From: Sphingomonas sp. 3P27F8
GTDB taxonomy: Bacteria > Pseudomonadota > Alphaproteobacteria > Sphingomonadales > Sphingomonadaceae
Direction: 5' to 3'
Assembly: GCF_005502745.1 (NCBI RefSeq)
Contig: NZ_SCNL01000022.1
Coordinates: forward strand, 1-39,609
DNA length: 39,609 nt
The notes under the pieces were generated by a model that searched no databases, was not told where the DNA came from, and worked only from the letters and a program-made list of their open reading frames with translations. Shown here piece after piece: positions 8,607-15,352 of this stretch. Positions within the stretch are counted from its first letter, which is position 1; the number at the start of each line of letters is the position of its first letter. The position numbers and the translations under genes were made by a program.

Positions 8607-9623
8607 CTAGACCTTCACGATCCCGCGCGCGATCAAGCTTTCGGCGGTATCGATGATCGACTGTTCCTCGTTCCGCGTCCGCCAGCCGAGCACTTGCGCG
8701 GTATGCTCCGGGTCCACCGCGCGGACGCGGCCAAGCTCGCCGACGATTTGGCGGATGCTGCCGTCGAACAGGCCCAACAGCCGCACGACGAAGTCGGGGA
8801 TGCGCCGGCGCGGCACCTTGCGCGCCTTGTCGCCCAGCCGCGCGCGCAGCACGTCGCCCGCCTCTTCCATCATCATGAAGCGACCGGCGCCGATAAAGCG
8901 TTCGCCGTCCAGCCCCGGCGTCTCCAGCGCCAGCACGTGAAGTTCGGCGAGATCGCGCACGTCGACGACCGCGAAGCCGATGCGCGGATAGCCGGGGATC
9001 GATCCGTCGAGCAGCCGCTGCACGATCTGGATCGAGGTGGAGAAATCGCCGCTCATCACCGGCCCCAGCACGGCGCTGGGATTGATCGAGCAGAATTCCA
9101 TGCCGGCGCCGTTTGCCGCCATCCAGTCCCGCGCGGCGCGTTCCGCGATCGTCTTGGATTTGATGTAGGGCGCGACATCGGGCGCATTCACATCGGTCCA
9201 TTCCGCCTCCGTGAAGGCGACGCCGTTGGCCGGCGCATGGCCGTAAGCGATCGCGGCCACTGAGGAGGTCAGCACGAAACGCGCCACGCCCGCCTCCTTC
9301 GCGAAGCGCAGCGCGCGCAGCGCGCCGTCGCGCGCCGGGCGGATCAGCATCTCGTCGGTCACCTTGCCGGCCGGGAACGGCGAGGCGACATGGGCGACAT
9401 GGCTGCATCCGGCCACTGCCTCGGCCCAGCCCGCGTCATTCTCCAGGTCCGCCGCGAAGAAGCGCAGGCGATCGGCCCGCACGCCGAGCGTGGCGCGCAC
9501 TTCCGGCTCTTTCGCAAGATTGCGGATGGTCGTGTTGACGCTCCAGCCGCGCTCGATCAGCCGCTGGATCAGGAAGCCGGCGATATAGCCGCTGCCTCCG
9601 GTTACGAGCACGGTCCCAGCCAT
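8607..9623 (-). CDS. NAD-dependent epimerase/dehydratase-family reductase (dihydroflavonol-reductase-like)
   Basis: This 338-residue extended SDR has VTGGSGYIAGFL at the N-terminus (Rossmann glycine motif), a TSSVAAIAYG segment and the catalytic pair in YIKSK (about residue 155). INPSAVLGP follows, typical of the DFR/cinnamoyl-CoA-reductase branch. These enzymes reduce aldehydes or ketones, for instance lignin-type or methylglyoxal-like compounds, with NADPH. The ATG at 9623 has AGAGAGGA upstream; the 51 codons before it in the open frame have no family match and overlap the divergent promoter region. The gene is transcribed away from acs. The true substrate is not inferable. Confidence 0.8.
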   Translation of the reverse strand: MAGTVLVTGGSGYIAGFLIQRLIERGWSVNTTIRNLAKEPEVRATLGVRADRLRFFAADLENDAGWAEAVAGCSHVAHVASPFPAGKVTDEMLIRPARDGALRALRFAKEAGVARFVLTSSVAAIAYGHAPANGVAFTEAEWTDVNAPDVAPYIKSKTIAERAARDWMAANGAGMEFCSINPSAVLGPVMSGDFSTSIQIVQRLLDGSIPGYPRIGFAVVDVRDLAELHVLALETPGLDGERFIGAGRFMMMEEAGDVLRARLGDKARKVPRRRIPDFVVRLLGLFDGSIRQIVGELGRVRAVDPEHTAQVLGWRTRNEEQSIIDTAESLIARGIVKV

Positions 9624-9648
9624 CGGCGATCCTCTCTTGTATGTCGAA

Positions 9649-9670
9649 TTGGGTTTTATAGAGAAACCAA
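9649..9670. promoter_or_regulatory. Operator-like imperfect palindrome between the reductase and acs genes
   Basis: The 22 bases from TTGGGTTTTAT to AGAGAAACCAA form a near-palindrome: 8 of 11 positions match when one arm is reverse-complemented. It sits in the 109-bp divergent intergenic region. The core GGGTTTTAT also occurs at 4834-4842 in the divergent region between the two SDR genes. This could be a shared repressor site, but that is inference from two occurrences. Confidence 0.3.
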
Positions 9671-9732
9671 TGCACTGCCAAGTTGTCCGGTGGCGGCACG
9701 CGGTATACGGAACCGGCGAAAAGGAGCGTTGC

Positions 9733-11670
9733 ATGGCCGAGCACGAATTGTACCCTGTTCCCGCCGACTGGAGCATGACGGCGAAGGTCGATCGGCCGCG
9801 CTACGACGCAATGTACCGGGCCAGCGTGGCCGATCCCGAGGGGTTCTGGCTGGAACAGGCTGGGCGGCTGGATTGGATGACGGCGCCCACGACGGCGGGC
9901 AACTGGTCGTTCGACGAGGCGGATTTCCGCATCGAATGGTTTGCCGATGGCGTGCTCAACGTCGCCGCCAACTGTATCGACCGCCATCTGGCCGCGCGCG
10001 GCGATCAGGTCGCGATCATCTGGGAGCCGGACGATCCCGCCGCGGAGCCGCGCCGCTTCACCTATCGCGAGCTTCACGAAGAGGTGTGCCGCTTCGCCAA
10101 TGTGCTGAAGGCGCAAGGGGTGAAGAAGGGCGATCGCGTCACCGTCTATCTGCCGATGATTCCGGAGGCCGCGTTCGCGGTGCTGGCGTGCGCGCGGATC
10201 GGCGCGATCCATTCGGTGGTGTTCGGCGGCTTCTCCCCCGATGCGCTGGCGGGGCGCATCGAGGATTGCGATTCACGGCTCGTCATCACCGCCGACGAGG
10301 GGCGGCGCGGCGGCAAGCGCGTGCCGCTCAAGGCCAATGTCGACGAGGCGGCCGATCGCGCGCCGAGCCTGGAGCGCGTCATCGTCATCAAGGCGACCGG
10401 CGGCGACGTGGCGATGGGCCCGCGCGACATCTGGTATCACGAGGCGGCGGCGGGCGTTTCCTCCGATTGCCCGCCCGAGCCGATGAACGCCGAAGACCCG
10501 CTATTCATCCTCTATACCTCGGGCTCGACGGGCAAGCCCAAGGGCGTGCTCCACACCACCGGCGGCTATCTGCTGTGGGCGAGCTACACGCACGATCTCG
10601 CATTCGATTACCGGCCCGGCAACGTCTTCTGGTGCGCCGCCGATATCGGATGGGTCACCGGGCACACCTATATCGTCTATGGCCCGCTCGCGAACGGCGC
10701 GACGACGCTGATGTACGAGGGCCTGCCCAACTGGCCCGATGCCAGCCGCATCTGGCAGGTGGTGGATCGCCACCAGGTCCACACTGTCTTCACCGCGCCG
10801 ACGGCGCTGCGCGCGCTGATGAAGGAGGGCGACGCGCCCGTCCACCGCACCAGCCGCGCCTCGCTGCGCCTGCTGGGCACCGTGGGCGAGCCGATCAACC
10901 CGGAGGCGTGGCGCTGGTATCATGACGTGGTGGGCGAAGGCCGCTCGCCGATCGTCGATACCTGGTGGCAGACGGAAACGGGCGGCGCGCTGATCGCCCC
11001 GCTTCCCGGCGCGACCGACCTGAAGCCCGGCTCGGCGACCCTGCCGTTGCCCGGGGTCCAGCCGCAGCTGGTGGACGAGAACGGCACGGTGCTGGAAGGC
11101 GCGACGAGCGGCAACCTGTGCATCACCGCGAGCTGGCCCGGGCAGATGCGGACGGTGTGGAACGATCACGCCCGCTTCTTCCAGACCTATTTCACCACCT
11201 ATCGCGGCAAATATTTCACGGGCGACGGGTGCCGCCGCGACGCGGACGGTTATTATTGGATCACCGGCCGCGTCGACGATGTCATCAACGTCTCCGGCCA
11301 CCGCATGGGCACGGCGGAGGTGGAGAGCGCGCTGGTTCTCCATCCCAAGGTTGCCGAAGCGGCGGTGGTCGGCATGCCGCATGAGGTTAAGGGCCAGGGC
11401 ATCTACGCCTATGTCACGCTCAACGCCGGCGAGGCCGCGTCGGCAGACCTTAACGCCGCGCTCCGGCAATGGGTGCGCAAGGAGATCGGCCCGATCGCCA
11501 CGCCGGACGCGATCCAGTTCGCGCCGGGCTTGCCCAAGACCCGCTCTGGCAAGATCATGCGCCGCATCCTGCGCAAGATCGCGGAGGGGGATACGGCGAA
11601 CCTCGGGGACATCTCTACCCTCGCCGATCCGTCCGTCGTCGAAGATCTTGTCGTAAACAGAGTCGGTTAA
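9733..11670 (+). CDS. acsA: Acetyl-CoA synthetase (AMP-forming)
   Basis: At 645 residues it matches the usual length of Acs. The ANL signature motifs are intact: the P-loop-like YTSGSTGKPKG, then DTWWQTETGG (acyl and AMP site), GDGCRRDADGYYWITGR with the aspartate that binds ribose, and RVDDVINVSGHR at the hinge. The C-terminal TRSGKIMRR carries Lys607. The equivalent lysine is the catalytic residue, and in Salmonella Acs (Lys609) it is inactivated by acetylation. The enzyme converts acetate, ATP and CoA to acetyl-CoA in the cytoplasm. AAGGAG lies six bases before the ATG at 9733. Propionyl-CoA synthetase is an alternative, but the motifs and length favour acetate. The gene is divergent from the reductase gene. 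Confidence 0.9.
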   Translation: MAEHELYPVPADWSMTAKVDRPRYDAMYRASVADPEGFWLEQAGRLDWMTAPTTAGNWSFDEADFRIEWFADGVLNVAANCIDRHLAARGDQVAIIWEPDDPAAEPRRFTYRELHEEVCRFANVLKAQGVKKGDRVTVYLPMIPEAAFAVLACARIGAIHSVVFGGFSPDALAGRIEDCDSRLVITADEGRRGGKRVPLKANVDEAADRAPSLERVIVIKATGGDVAMGPRDIWYHEAAAGVSSDCPPEPMNAEDPLFILYTSGSTGKPKGVLHTTGGYLLWASYTHDLAFDYRPGNVFWCAADIGWVTGHTYIVYGPLANGATTLMYEGLPNWPDASRIWQVVDRHQVHTVFTAPTALRALMKEGDAPVHRTSRASLRLLGTVGEPINPEAWRWYHDVVGEGRSPIVDTWWQTETGGALIAPLPGATDLKPGSATLPLPGVQPQLVDENGTVLEGATSGNLCITASWPGQMRTVWNDHARFFQTYFTTYRGKYFTGDGCRRDADGYYWITGRVDDVINVSGHRMGTAEVESALVLHPKVAEAAVVGMPHEVKGQGIYAYVTLNAGEAASADLNAALRQWVRKEIGPIATPDAIQFAPGLPKTRSGKIMRRILRKIAEGDTANLGDISTLADPSVVEDLVVNRVG

Positions 11671-11733
11671 TCCCCCGAATCCCCCGATTCACCTTTCGGC
11701 AACACAATTCCGCCAGCCTCTCCCTTGACGAAT

Positions 11734-11791
11734 CGATTCGAATCGGACCGGAATGGGACAGACGGCGAAAATTTATAGCCGCAACTGTCCC
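11734..11791 (+). promoter_or_regulatory. Leader with palindrome and inverted repeat before the 76-residue gene
   Basis: A perfect 12-bp palindrome CGATTCGAATCG lies at 11734-11745, just after a TTGACG hexamer (11725). An inverted repeat GGGACAG (11755-11761) / CTGTCCC (11785-11791) follows, ending 16 bases before the small gene's ATG. It may be an operator plus a 5' UTR hairpin. No good -10 hexamer was found at 17 bp from TTGACG. Confidence 0.3.
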
Positions 11792-11806
11792 GGGTCGGGG
11801 GGTTAC

Positions 11807-12037
11807 ATGGCAAAGCACGGTTCCGGCATTCCGCTTCCGCCGGATGAGATTGAGCGTATCCTGTGGTCGGCGCGTCGCGCCGGCACCATACTGATTCTTC
11901 CGCGTGAACAGCCCCAGCCGACGATCGACGCGCTCACCGATCAGGGCCTTGTCCGCCGCCAGCTCGGGCATCTTGTCCTGACCCTGCAGGGTCAGGAGCG
12001 GCGCCGCAAATGCGCGCATTACATGGCGATGGCCTGA
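11807..12037 (+). CDS. Small conserved-looking protein of unknown function
   Basis: This is a 76-residue soluble protein. The ATG at 11807 is preceded by a GGGGGG run at four bases, and the frame upstream of it is not convincing. The residue pattern LPPDEIERILWSARRAGTI..., then LTDQGLVRR and LVLTLQGQERR, suggests helix-helix-strand-strand, a compact winged-helix-like arrangement, but I cannot assign a family. It stands alone between acs and scpA, with a structured leader. The basic C-terminus (ERRRK) would suit nucleic-acid contact. No function is proposed. Confidence 0.55.
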   Translation: MAKHGSGIPLPPDEIERILWSARRAGTILILPREQPQPTIDALTDQGLVRRQLGHLVLTLQGQERRRKCAHYMAMA

Positions 12038-12187
12038 GCGCCCACGGCGCGACGCATCGGCGGCGGCATCAGCAGGATCGGGCCACCCGCCGATCGAGGC
12101 GAGAGACATTCCACATTGTCGCCTGTGCAATGCGGCGCGAATCTGCCAGCATTCGCGCATGATCCCTTGCGCGCTCCGCATCTTCCG

Positions 12188-12919
12188 TTGACCGACGAAC
12201 CTGACACGCTGACGCTCGATCTCGACGGGTGGGAGGGGCCGCTCGATCTGCTGCTCGCGCTCGCGCGATCGCAGAAGGTGGATCTGAAGCAGATCTCGAT
12301 CCTTTCGCTGGTCGAGCAATATCTGGTGTTCATCGATCGCGCGCGGTCGCTGCGGCTGGAGCTGGCGGCCGACTATCTGGTGATGGCGGCGTGGCTCGCC
12401 TATCTCAAATCCGGGCTGCTGCTGCCGCGCGATCCCGAGATCGAGCCAAGCCCGGAGGAGCTTGCGCTGCGCCTGCAGATCCGGCTCGAACGATTGAACG
12501 CGATGCGGGAGGCGGGCGCGCGGCTGATCGCGCGGGACCGGCTGGGCCGCGATGTCTTTCCGCGCGCCGCGGCGGAGGGGCTCCGCACCGTTCGCAAGGC
12601 GCGCTGGACGGCGGAAATATATGATCTGATCGCGGCTTACGGGCGCATTTCCGCGCGGACGCGGCCGGTGATGCATGTCGTGCAGGATCGGCAGGTGATG
12701 ACGCTCGATGCGGCGATCGAGCGCGTCGCGGCGCTGATCGGCGCCACCGTGGAATGGGCCGCGATCGAGCGTTTCCTGCCAGACGGCGCATCCGGCAGGT
12801 TCAGGAAGTCCGCGCTCGCATCGAGTTTTCTTGCCGCGCTGGAACTGGCGCGTCAGGGGCGCGTCGAACTGGCGCAGAAGTCCCCTTTCGCGCCGCTCTA
12901 TCTGCGTTCGCCGGCATGA
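12188..12919 (+). CDS. scpA: Segregation and condensation protein A
   Basis: ScpA is the kleisin subunit that bridges the two heads of the SMC dimer and recruits ScpB for chromosome compaction. The N-terminal signature LDGWEGPLDLLLALARSQKVDL near residue 10 and LVEQYL are characteristic. So is ADYLVMAAWLAYLKSGLLLP, followed by a Glu-rich linker and a C-terminal winged helix. The start is uncertain. TTG at 12188 gives MTDEPDTLTLD, the usual position before the conserved block, but lacks a clear ribosome site; the frame stays open to a TTG at 12116. The stop overlaps the scpB start (ATGA). Confidence 0.88.
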   Translation: MTDEPDTLTLDLDGWEGPLDLLLALARSQKVDLKQISILSLVEQYLVFIDRARSLRLELAADYLVMAAWLAYLKSGLLLPRDPEIEPSPEELALRLQIRLERLNAMREAGARLIARDRLGRDVFPRAAAEGLRTVRKARWTAEIYDLIAAYGRISARTRPVMHVVQDRQVMTLDAAIERVAALIGATVEWAAIERFLPDGASGRFRKSALASSFLAALELARQGRVELAQKSPFAPLYLRSPA

Positions 12920-13491
12920 CCCCGCCCGATGATCTTGCCCGCGCGGTGGAGGCGGTGCTGTTCGCCGCGACCGAGCCGCTGACGGTGGACGCGATCCGCG
13001 CCCATGTCGGGGATGGCGATGTGGCGGCGGTGCTCGGCATGCTGGCCGGGGATTATGCCGGGCGCGGGATCAACCTCGTGCAACGTGGCGGCCGCTGGCA
13101 CTTCGAGACCGCGCCCGATCTCGCGCACCTGCTGCGCCGCGATCGGGAGGAGGCGCGCAAGCTCTCCCGCGCCGGCATCGAGACGCTGGCGATCATCGCC
13201 TATCACGAGCCGGTGACGCGCGCGGAGATTGAGGCGATCCGCGGCGTGCAGATATCGAGGGGCACGCTGGATGTGTTGATGGAGGCGGGCTGGGTCCGCC
13301 CGGCCGGGCGCCGCGAAGTGCCGGGCCGGCCGCTGATGTTCGCGACGACGCCGGGCTTCCTCGATCACTTCGGGCTGGAGAGCCGCCGCGATCTGCCGGG
13401 GATCGATGATCTGCGCGCTGCCGGGCTGCTCGATCCGGTCGATCTCGCTTTCGACCAACTGACGGTGGAAAAGGGCGCCGAGGACGACTAG
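12916..13491 (+). CDS. scpB: Segregation and condensation protein B
   Basis: This 191-residue protein starts at the ATGA overlap with scpA. ScpB forms a dimer of two winged-helix domains bound to the middle of ScpA in the SMC complex. Recognisable segments are ARAVEAVLFAATEPLTVDAI at the N-terminus, then LARLLRRDREEARKLSRAGIETLAIIAYHEPVTRAEIEAIRG with the conserved AYHEPVTR-E motif. GTLDVLMEAGWVRPAGRREVPGRPLMF and the terminal FGLESRRDLPG complete the match. It is coupled upstream to scpA and followed 30 bases later by tatA, an order common in Sphingomonadales. Confidence 0.92.
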   Translation: MTPPDDLARAVEAVLFAATEPLTVDAIRAHVGDGDVAAVLGMLAGDYAGRGINLVQRGGRWHFETAPDLAHLLRRDREEARKLSRAGIETLAIIAYHEPVTRAEIEAIRGVQISRGTLDVLMEAGWVRPAGRREVPGRPLMFATTPGFLDHFGLESRRDLPGIDDLRAAGLLDPVDLAFDQLTVEKGAEDD

Positions 13492-13521
13492 ATACGCTGT
13501 TCGTATATCAGGAGACCCGTC

Positions 13522-13755
13522 ATGGGCACGTTTGGCCCGCTGCATTGGATCGTCGTCGCCATCATCGCCATCCTTCTGTTGGGGGGCGGGCGTTTCTCGA
13601 ACCTGATGGGTGATGTCGCCAAGGGCGTGAAGAATTTCAAGAAGGGCATGGCGGAGGAGGATGAGGAATCCGCCGCCAAGCCCGCGCCGCGCATCGAGGT
13701 GCAGCAGCCGGTGCGCCCGGCCGAAACGATCGTTCAGGACGAGAAGGCGCGCTGA
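13522..13755 (+). CDS. tatA: Sec-independent translocase protein TatA
   Basis: This 77-residue protein has a single N-terminal membrane helix (about residues 7-21) ending in LLLGGGRF. It continues into the amphipathic helix SNLMGDVAKGVKNFKKGM and an acidic C-tail, the standard TatA layout. TatA oligomers form the passage for folded proteins with twin-arginine signals across the inner membrane. An AGGAG lies ten bases before the ATG. It precedes tatB and tatC, and the complete set lies in one operon downstream of scpAB. Confidence 0.93.
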   Translation: MGTFGPLHWIVVAIIAILLLGGGRFSNLMGDVAKGVKNFKKGMAEEDEESAAKPAPRIEVQQPVRPAETIVQDEKAR

Positions 13756-13800
13756 TCGCGGAACGCGTCTGTCTGAAACGCCCGCGTCGCCGGCTCGATC

Positions 13801-14154
13801 ATGCTTGATTTCAACTTTTCCGAATGGGCGGTGGTCGCCCTGGTGGCGCTGGTCGTCATCGGGCCGAAGGATCTGCCCAAGGCGATGCGCGTCATCGGCT
13901 ATTGGGTCGGCCGGGCGCGTTCGGTCGCGCGGCAGTTTCGCGCCGGCTTCGACGAGATGATCCGCGAGGCCGAGCTCGCCGAGATGGAAAAGAAGTGGAA
14001 GGAGGAGAATGAGCGTATCATGCGCATGCACGCCCCCTCCCCGCCCGATCTGATCGATCATGCTCCGGGTGCCGGCGATGGGGCGGATGTGCCGCCGGTG
14101 ATGGTGGAAAAACCGCCCGTGGCCGCCCGGACGGATGAAAAGCCGGCGTCATGA
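13801..14154 (+). CDS. tatB: Sec-independent translocase protein TatB
   Basis: This 117-residue protein has the TatB hallmarks. Glu8 stands before the membrane helix (WAVVALVALVVIG), followed by the hinge GPKDLPKAMR. A charged amphipathic helix (RARSVARQFRAGFDEMIREAELAEMEKKWKEE, split here for description) follows, with a Pro-rich C-terminus. TatB partners TatC in recognising twin-arginine signal peptides. It is somewhat shorter than the E. coli protein, which is usual for alphaproteobacteria. The stop overlaps the tatC start by four bases (ATGA). Confidence 0.92.
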   Translation: MLDFNFSEWAVVALVALVVIGPKDLPKAMRVIGYWVGRARSVARQFRAGFDEMIREAELAEMEKKWKEENERIMRMHAPSPPDLIDHAPGAGDGADVPPVMVEKPPVAARTDEKPAS

Positions 14155-14927
14155 ACGAGCTCGATGATACCAAGGCGCCGTTGCTCGATCATCTGATCGA
14201 GCTGCGCCGCCGGCTGCTCTACTGCATCGCGGCGCTGATCCTCGCCTTCTTCGGCTGCTATTACTTCTCCGAAAACATCTTCGCCATCCTCGTCCGCCCT
14301 TTGCTTTTGGCTGGCCAGACTAAGCTTATTTATACTCAGATATTCGAGGCGTTCTTCGTTAAGGTTAAGGTTGCTTTCTTTGCAGCGGCAATGGTCGCCT
14401 TTCCGGTGATCGCAAACCAGTTGTGGCAATTCATAGCACCCGGCCTGTATCGAAAAGAAAAGCGCGCGCTGCTGCCGTTTCTGGTCGCGACGCCAGTATT
14501 GTTCGGCATCGGTGCATCAATGGCCTATTTCATCGCTGTGCCGATGGCCCTCCATTTTCTGCTGAGCTTTCAGGGAAACGTCGGCGGCGTGACACAGGAG
14601 GCATTGCCGGGGATCGGCAATTATCTCTCTTTCATCATGCAGTTTCTTTTCGGATTCGGCATCGCATTTCTACTGCCGGTTCTGCTCATGTTGCTGGAGC
14701 GCGCTGGAATAGTGACGCGTAAACAGCTTATCGCCGCACGACGATACGCCATTGTAGCCGCGTTCGCGATCGCCGCCGTCCTGACGCCGCCTGATGTGGG
14801 ATCGCAACTGTTGCTCGCGATCCCGCTGTGCTTTCTCTACGAACTCGCGCTAATCGGCATCTGGTTCACCGAGCGTAGCCGATCGCGGGCGGCCGATGCG
14901 GTAGGAGAAGCGGTTTCGGACGAATGA
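14151..14927 (+). CDS. tatC: Sec-independent translocase protein TatC
   Basis: This 258-residue protein has six predicted membrane helices. The conserved cytoplasmic N-terminus HLIELRRRL (residues 14-22) and the first periplasmic region are present. The IFEAFFVKVKVAFFAA segment holds the conserved Glu of the signal-peptide site. Later motifs are QLWQFIAPGLYRKEKR and VLTPPDVGSQ. TatC is the receptor for twin-arginine signals. Codon choice changes visibly inside the gene. Up to about 14310 third positions are almost all G or C. From there to about 14800, A/T-ending codons (CTT, ATT, ACT, GTT, GCA, ATA) are frequent, although the protein stays intact. That may mark a recombination junction. Confidence 0.93.
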   Translation: MNELDDTKAPLLDHLIELRRRLLYCIAALILAFFGCYYFSENIFAILVRPLLLAGQTKLIYTQIFEAFFVKVKVAFFAAAMVAFPVIANQLWQFIAPGLYRKEKRALLPFLVATPVLFGIGASMAYFIAVPMALHFLLSFQGNVGGVTQEALPGIGNYLSFIMQFLFGFGIAFLLPVLLMLLERAGIVTRKQLIAARRYAIVAAFAIAAVLTPPDVGSQLLLAIPLCFLYELALIGIWFTERSRSRAADAVGEAVSDE

Positions 14928-15173
14928 TAGGCGCATTCGGTCTGCTGCACCCGCCCGCCAACAGCCCGAGGTAGAATCGCGATCGGTTCTCGCCACGGTT
15001 TTGCCAGCCGACGATGGGTCGAGACCCGCGCGCCCAACCGAGCTGCTCTCTGCCACCACGAAAGCCTGGCGAATATCGAATGCTCAGAACTTTGCGCGCT
15101 CTAAGGTCCACATCGGGACGCGCCGCTTTGATCTCGCTGGTCTAGCAGAGACTGCATACCGCGACGAAGCAAC
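14928..15173. other. Intergenic stretch after tatC with no supported gene
   Basis: This is the first part of the 425-bp gap between tatC and phyP. Short open frames exist on both strands, but they have no start-site support or recognisable family. A GGGTCTCGACCC mini-hairpin (complement strand) and a D-arm-like string were examined for a tRNA, and no cloverleaf could be drawn. The remainder of the gap holds the small RNA and its promoter. Confidence 0.5.
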
Positions 15174-15279
15174 TGGAAAAATGAAGGCCCGAAAGCATCA
15201 CCGGGGGGGGAGGGGACGACGCTTTCGGGCCTGTTACTTGGATAGCGAGAGCGGGGGGGCATATATTCGCTATCCGAAT
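15174..15279 (-). ncRNA. Candidate sigma-EcfG-driven small RNA with two C-run hairpin loops (GsrN/cuckoo-like)
   Basis: Read on the minus strand, a predicted start near 15279 is followed at once by hairpin one: GGATAGCGA / TCGCTATCC, 9 bp, 15275-15267 with 15248-15240. Its 18-base loop contains CCCCCCC. After a 7-base linker comes hairpin two: AGGCCCGAAAGC / GCTTTCGGGCCT, 12 bp, 15232-15221 with 15196-15185. Its 24-base loop contains CCCCTCCCCCCCC, and the tail TCATTTTTCC follows, giving a Rho-independent terminator. C-rich loops pair with Shine-Dalgarno sequences in known alphaproteobacterial stress sRNAs (for example Caulobacter GsrN, under its general stress sigma factor). The promoter at 15284-15309 has the EcfG pattern. 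The RNA is immediately downstream of phyP on the same strand, so a 3'-UTR-derived product is also possible. Confidence 0.68.
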
Positions 15280-15283
15280 GTTC

Positions 15284-15309
15284 AAACCATCCCTCCGACG
15301 ACCGGTTCC
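15284..15309 (-). promoter_or_regulatory. Sigma-EcfG-type promoter of the small RNA
   Basis: On the minus strand GGAAC (15309-15305), a 16-base spacer and GGTTT (15288-15284) match the alphaproteobacterial EcfG consensus (GGAAC, about 16-17 bases, CGTT). The first hairpin starts nine bases downstream of GTTT. Confidence 0.7.
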
Positions 15310-15352
15310 GCTCCGCGCGAAAAATATCTCTCGGTCTGTTAAAACACCGTCG

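Noticed and set aside
14940..15060. tRNA-like string (D-arm-like AGCTCGGTTGG on the minus strand)
   Set aside because: No acceptor stem, anticodon arm or T-arm could be paired, so no cloverleaf exists.
14837..15111. Three overlapping short minus-strand frames near the tatC 3' end
   Set aside because: They share the same bases in different frames, have no ribosome sites and no recognisable family.
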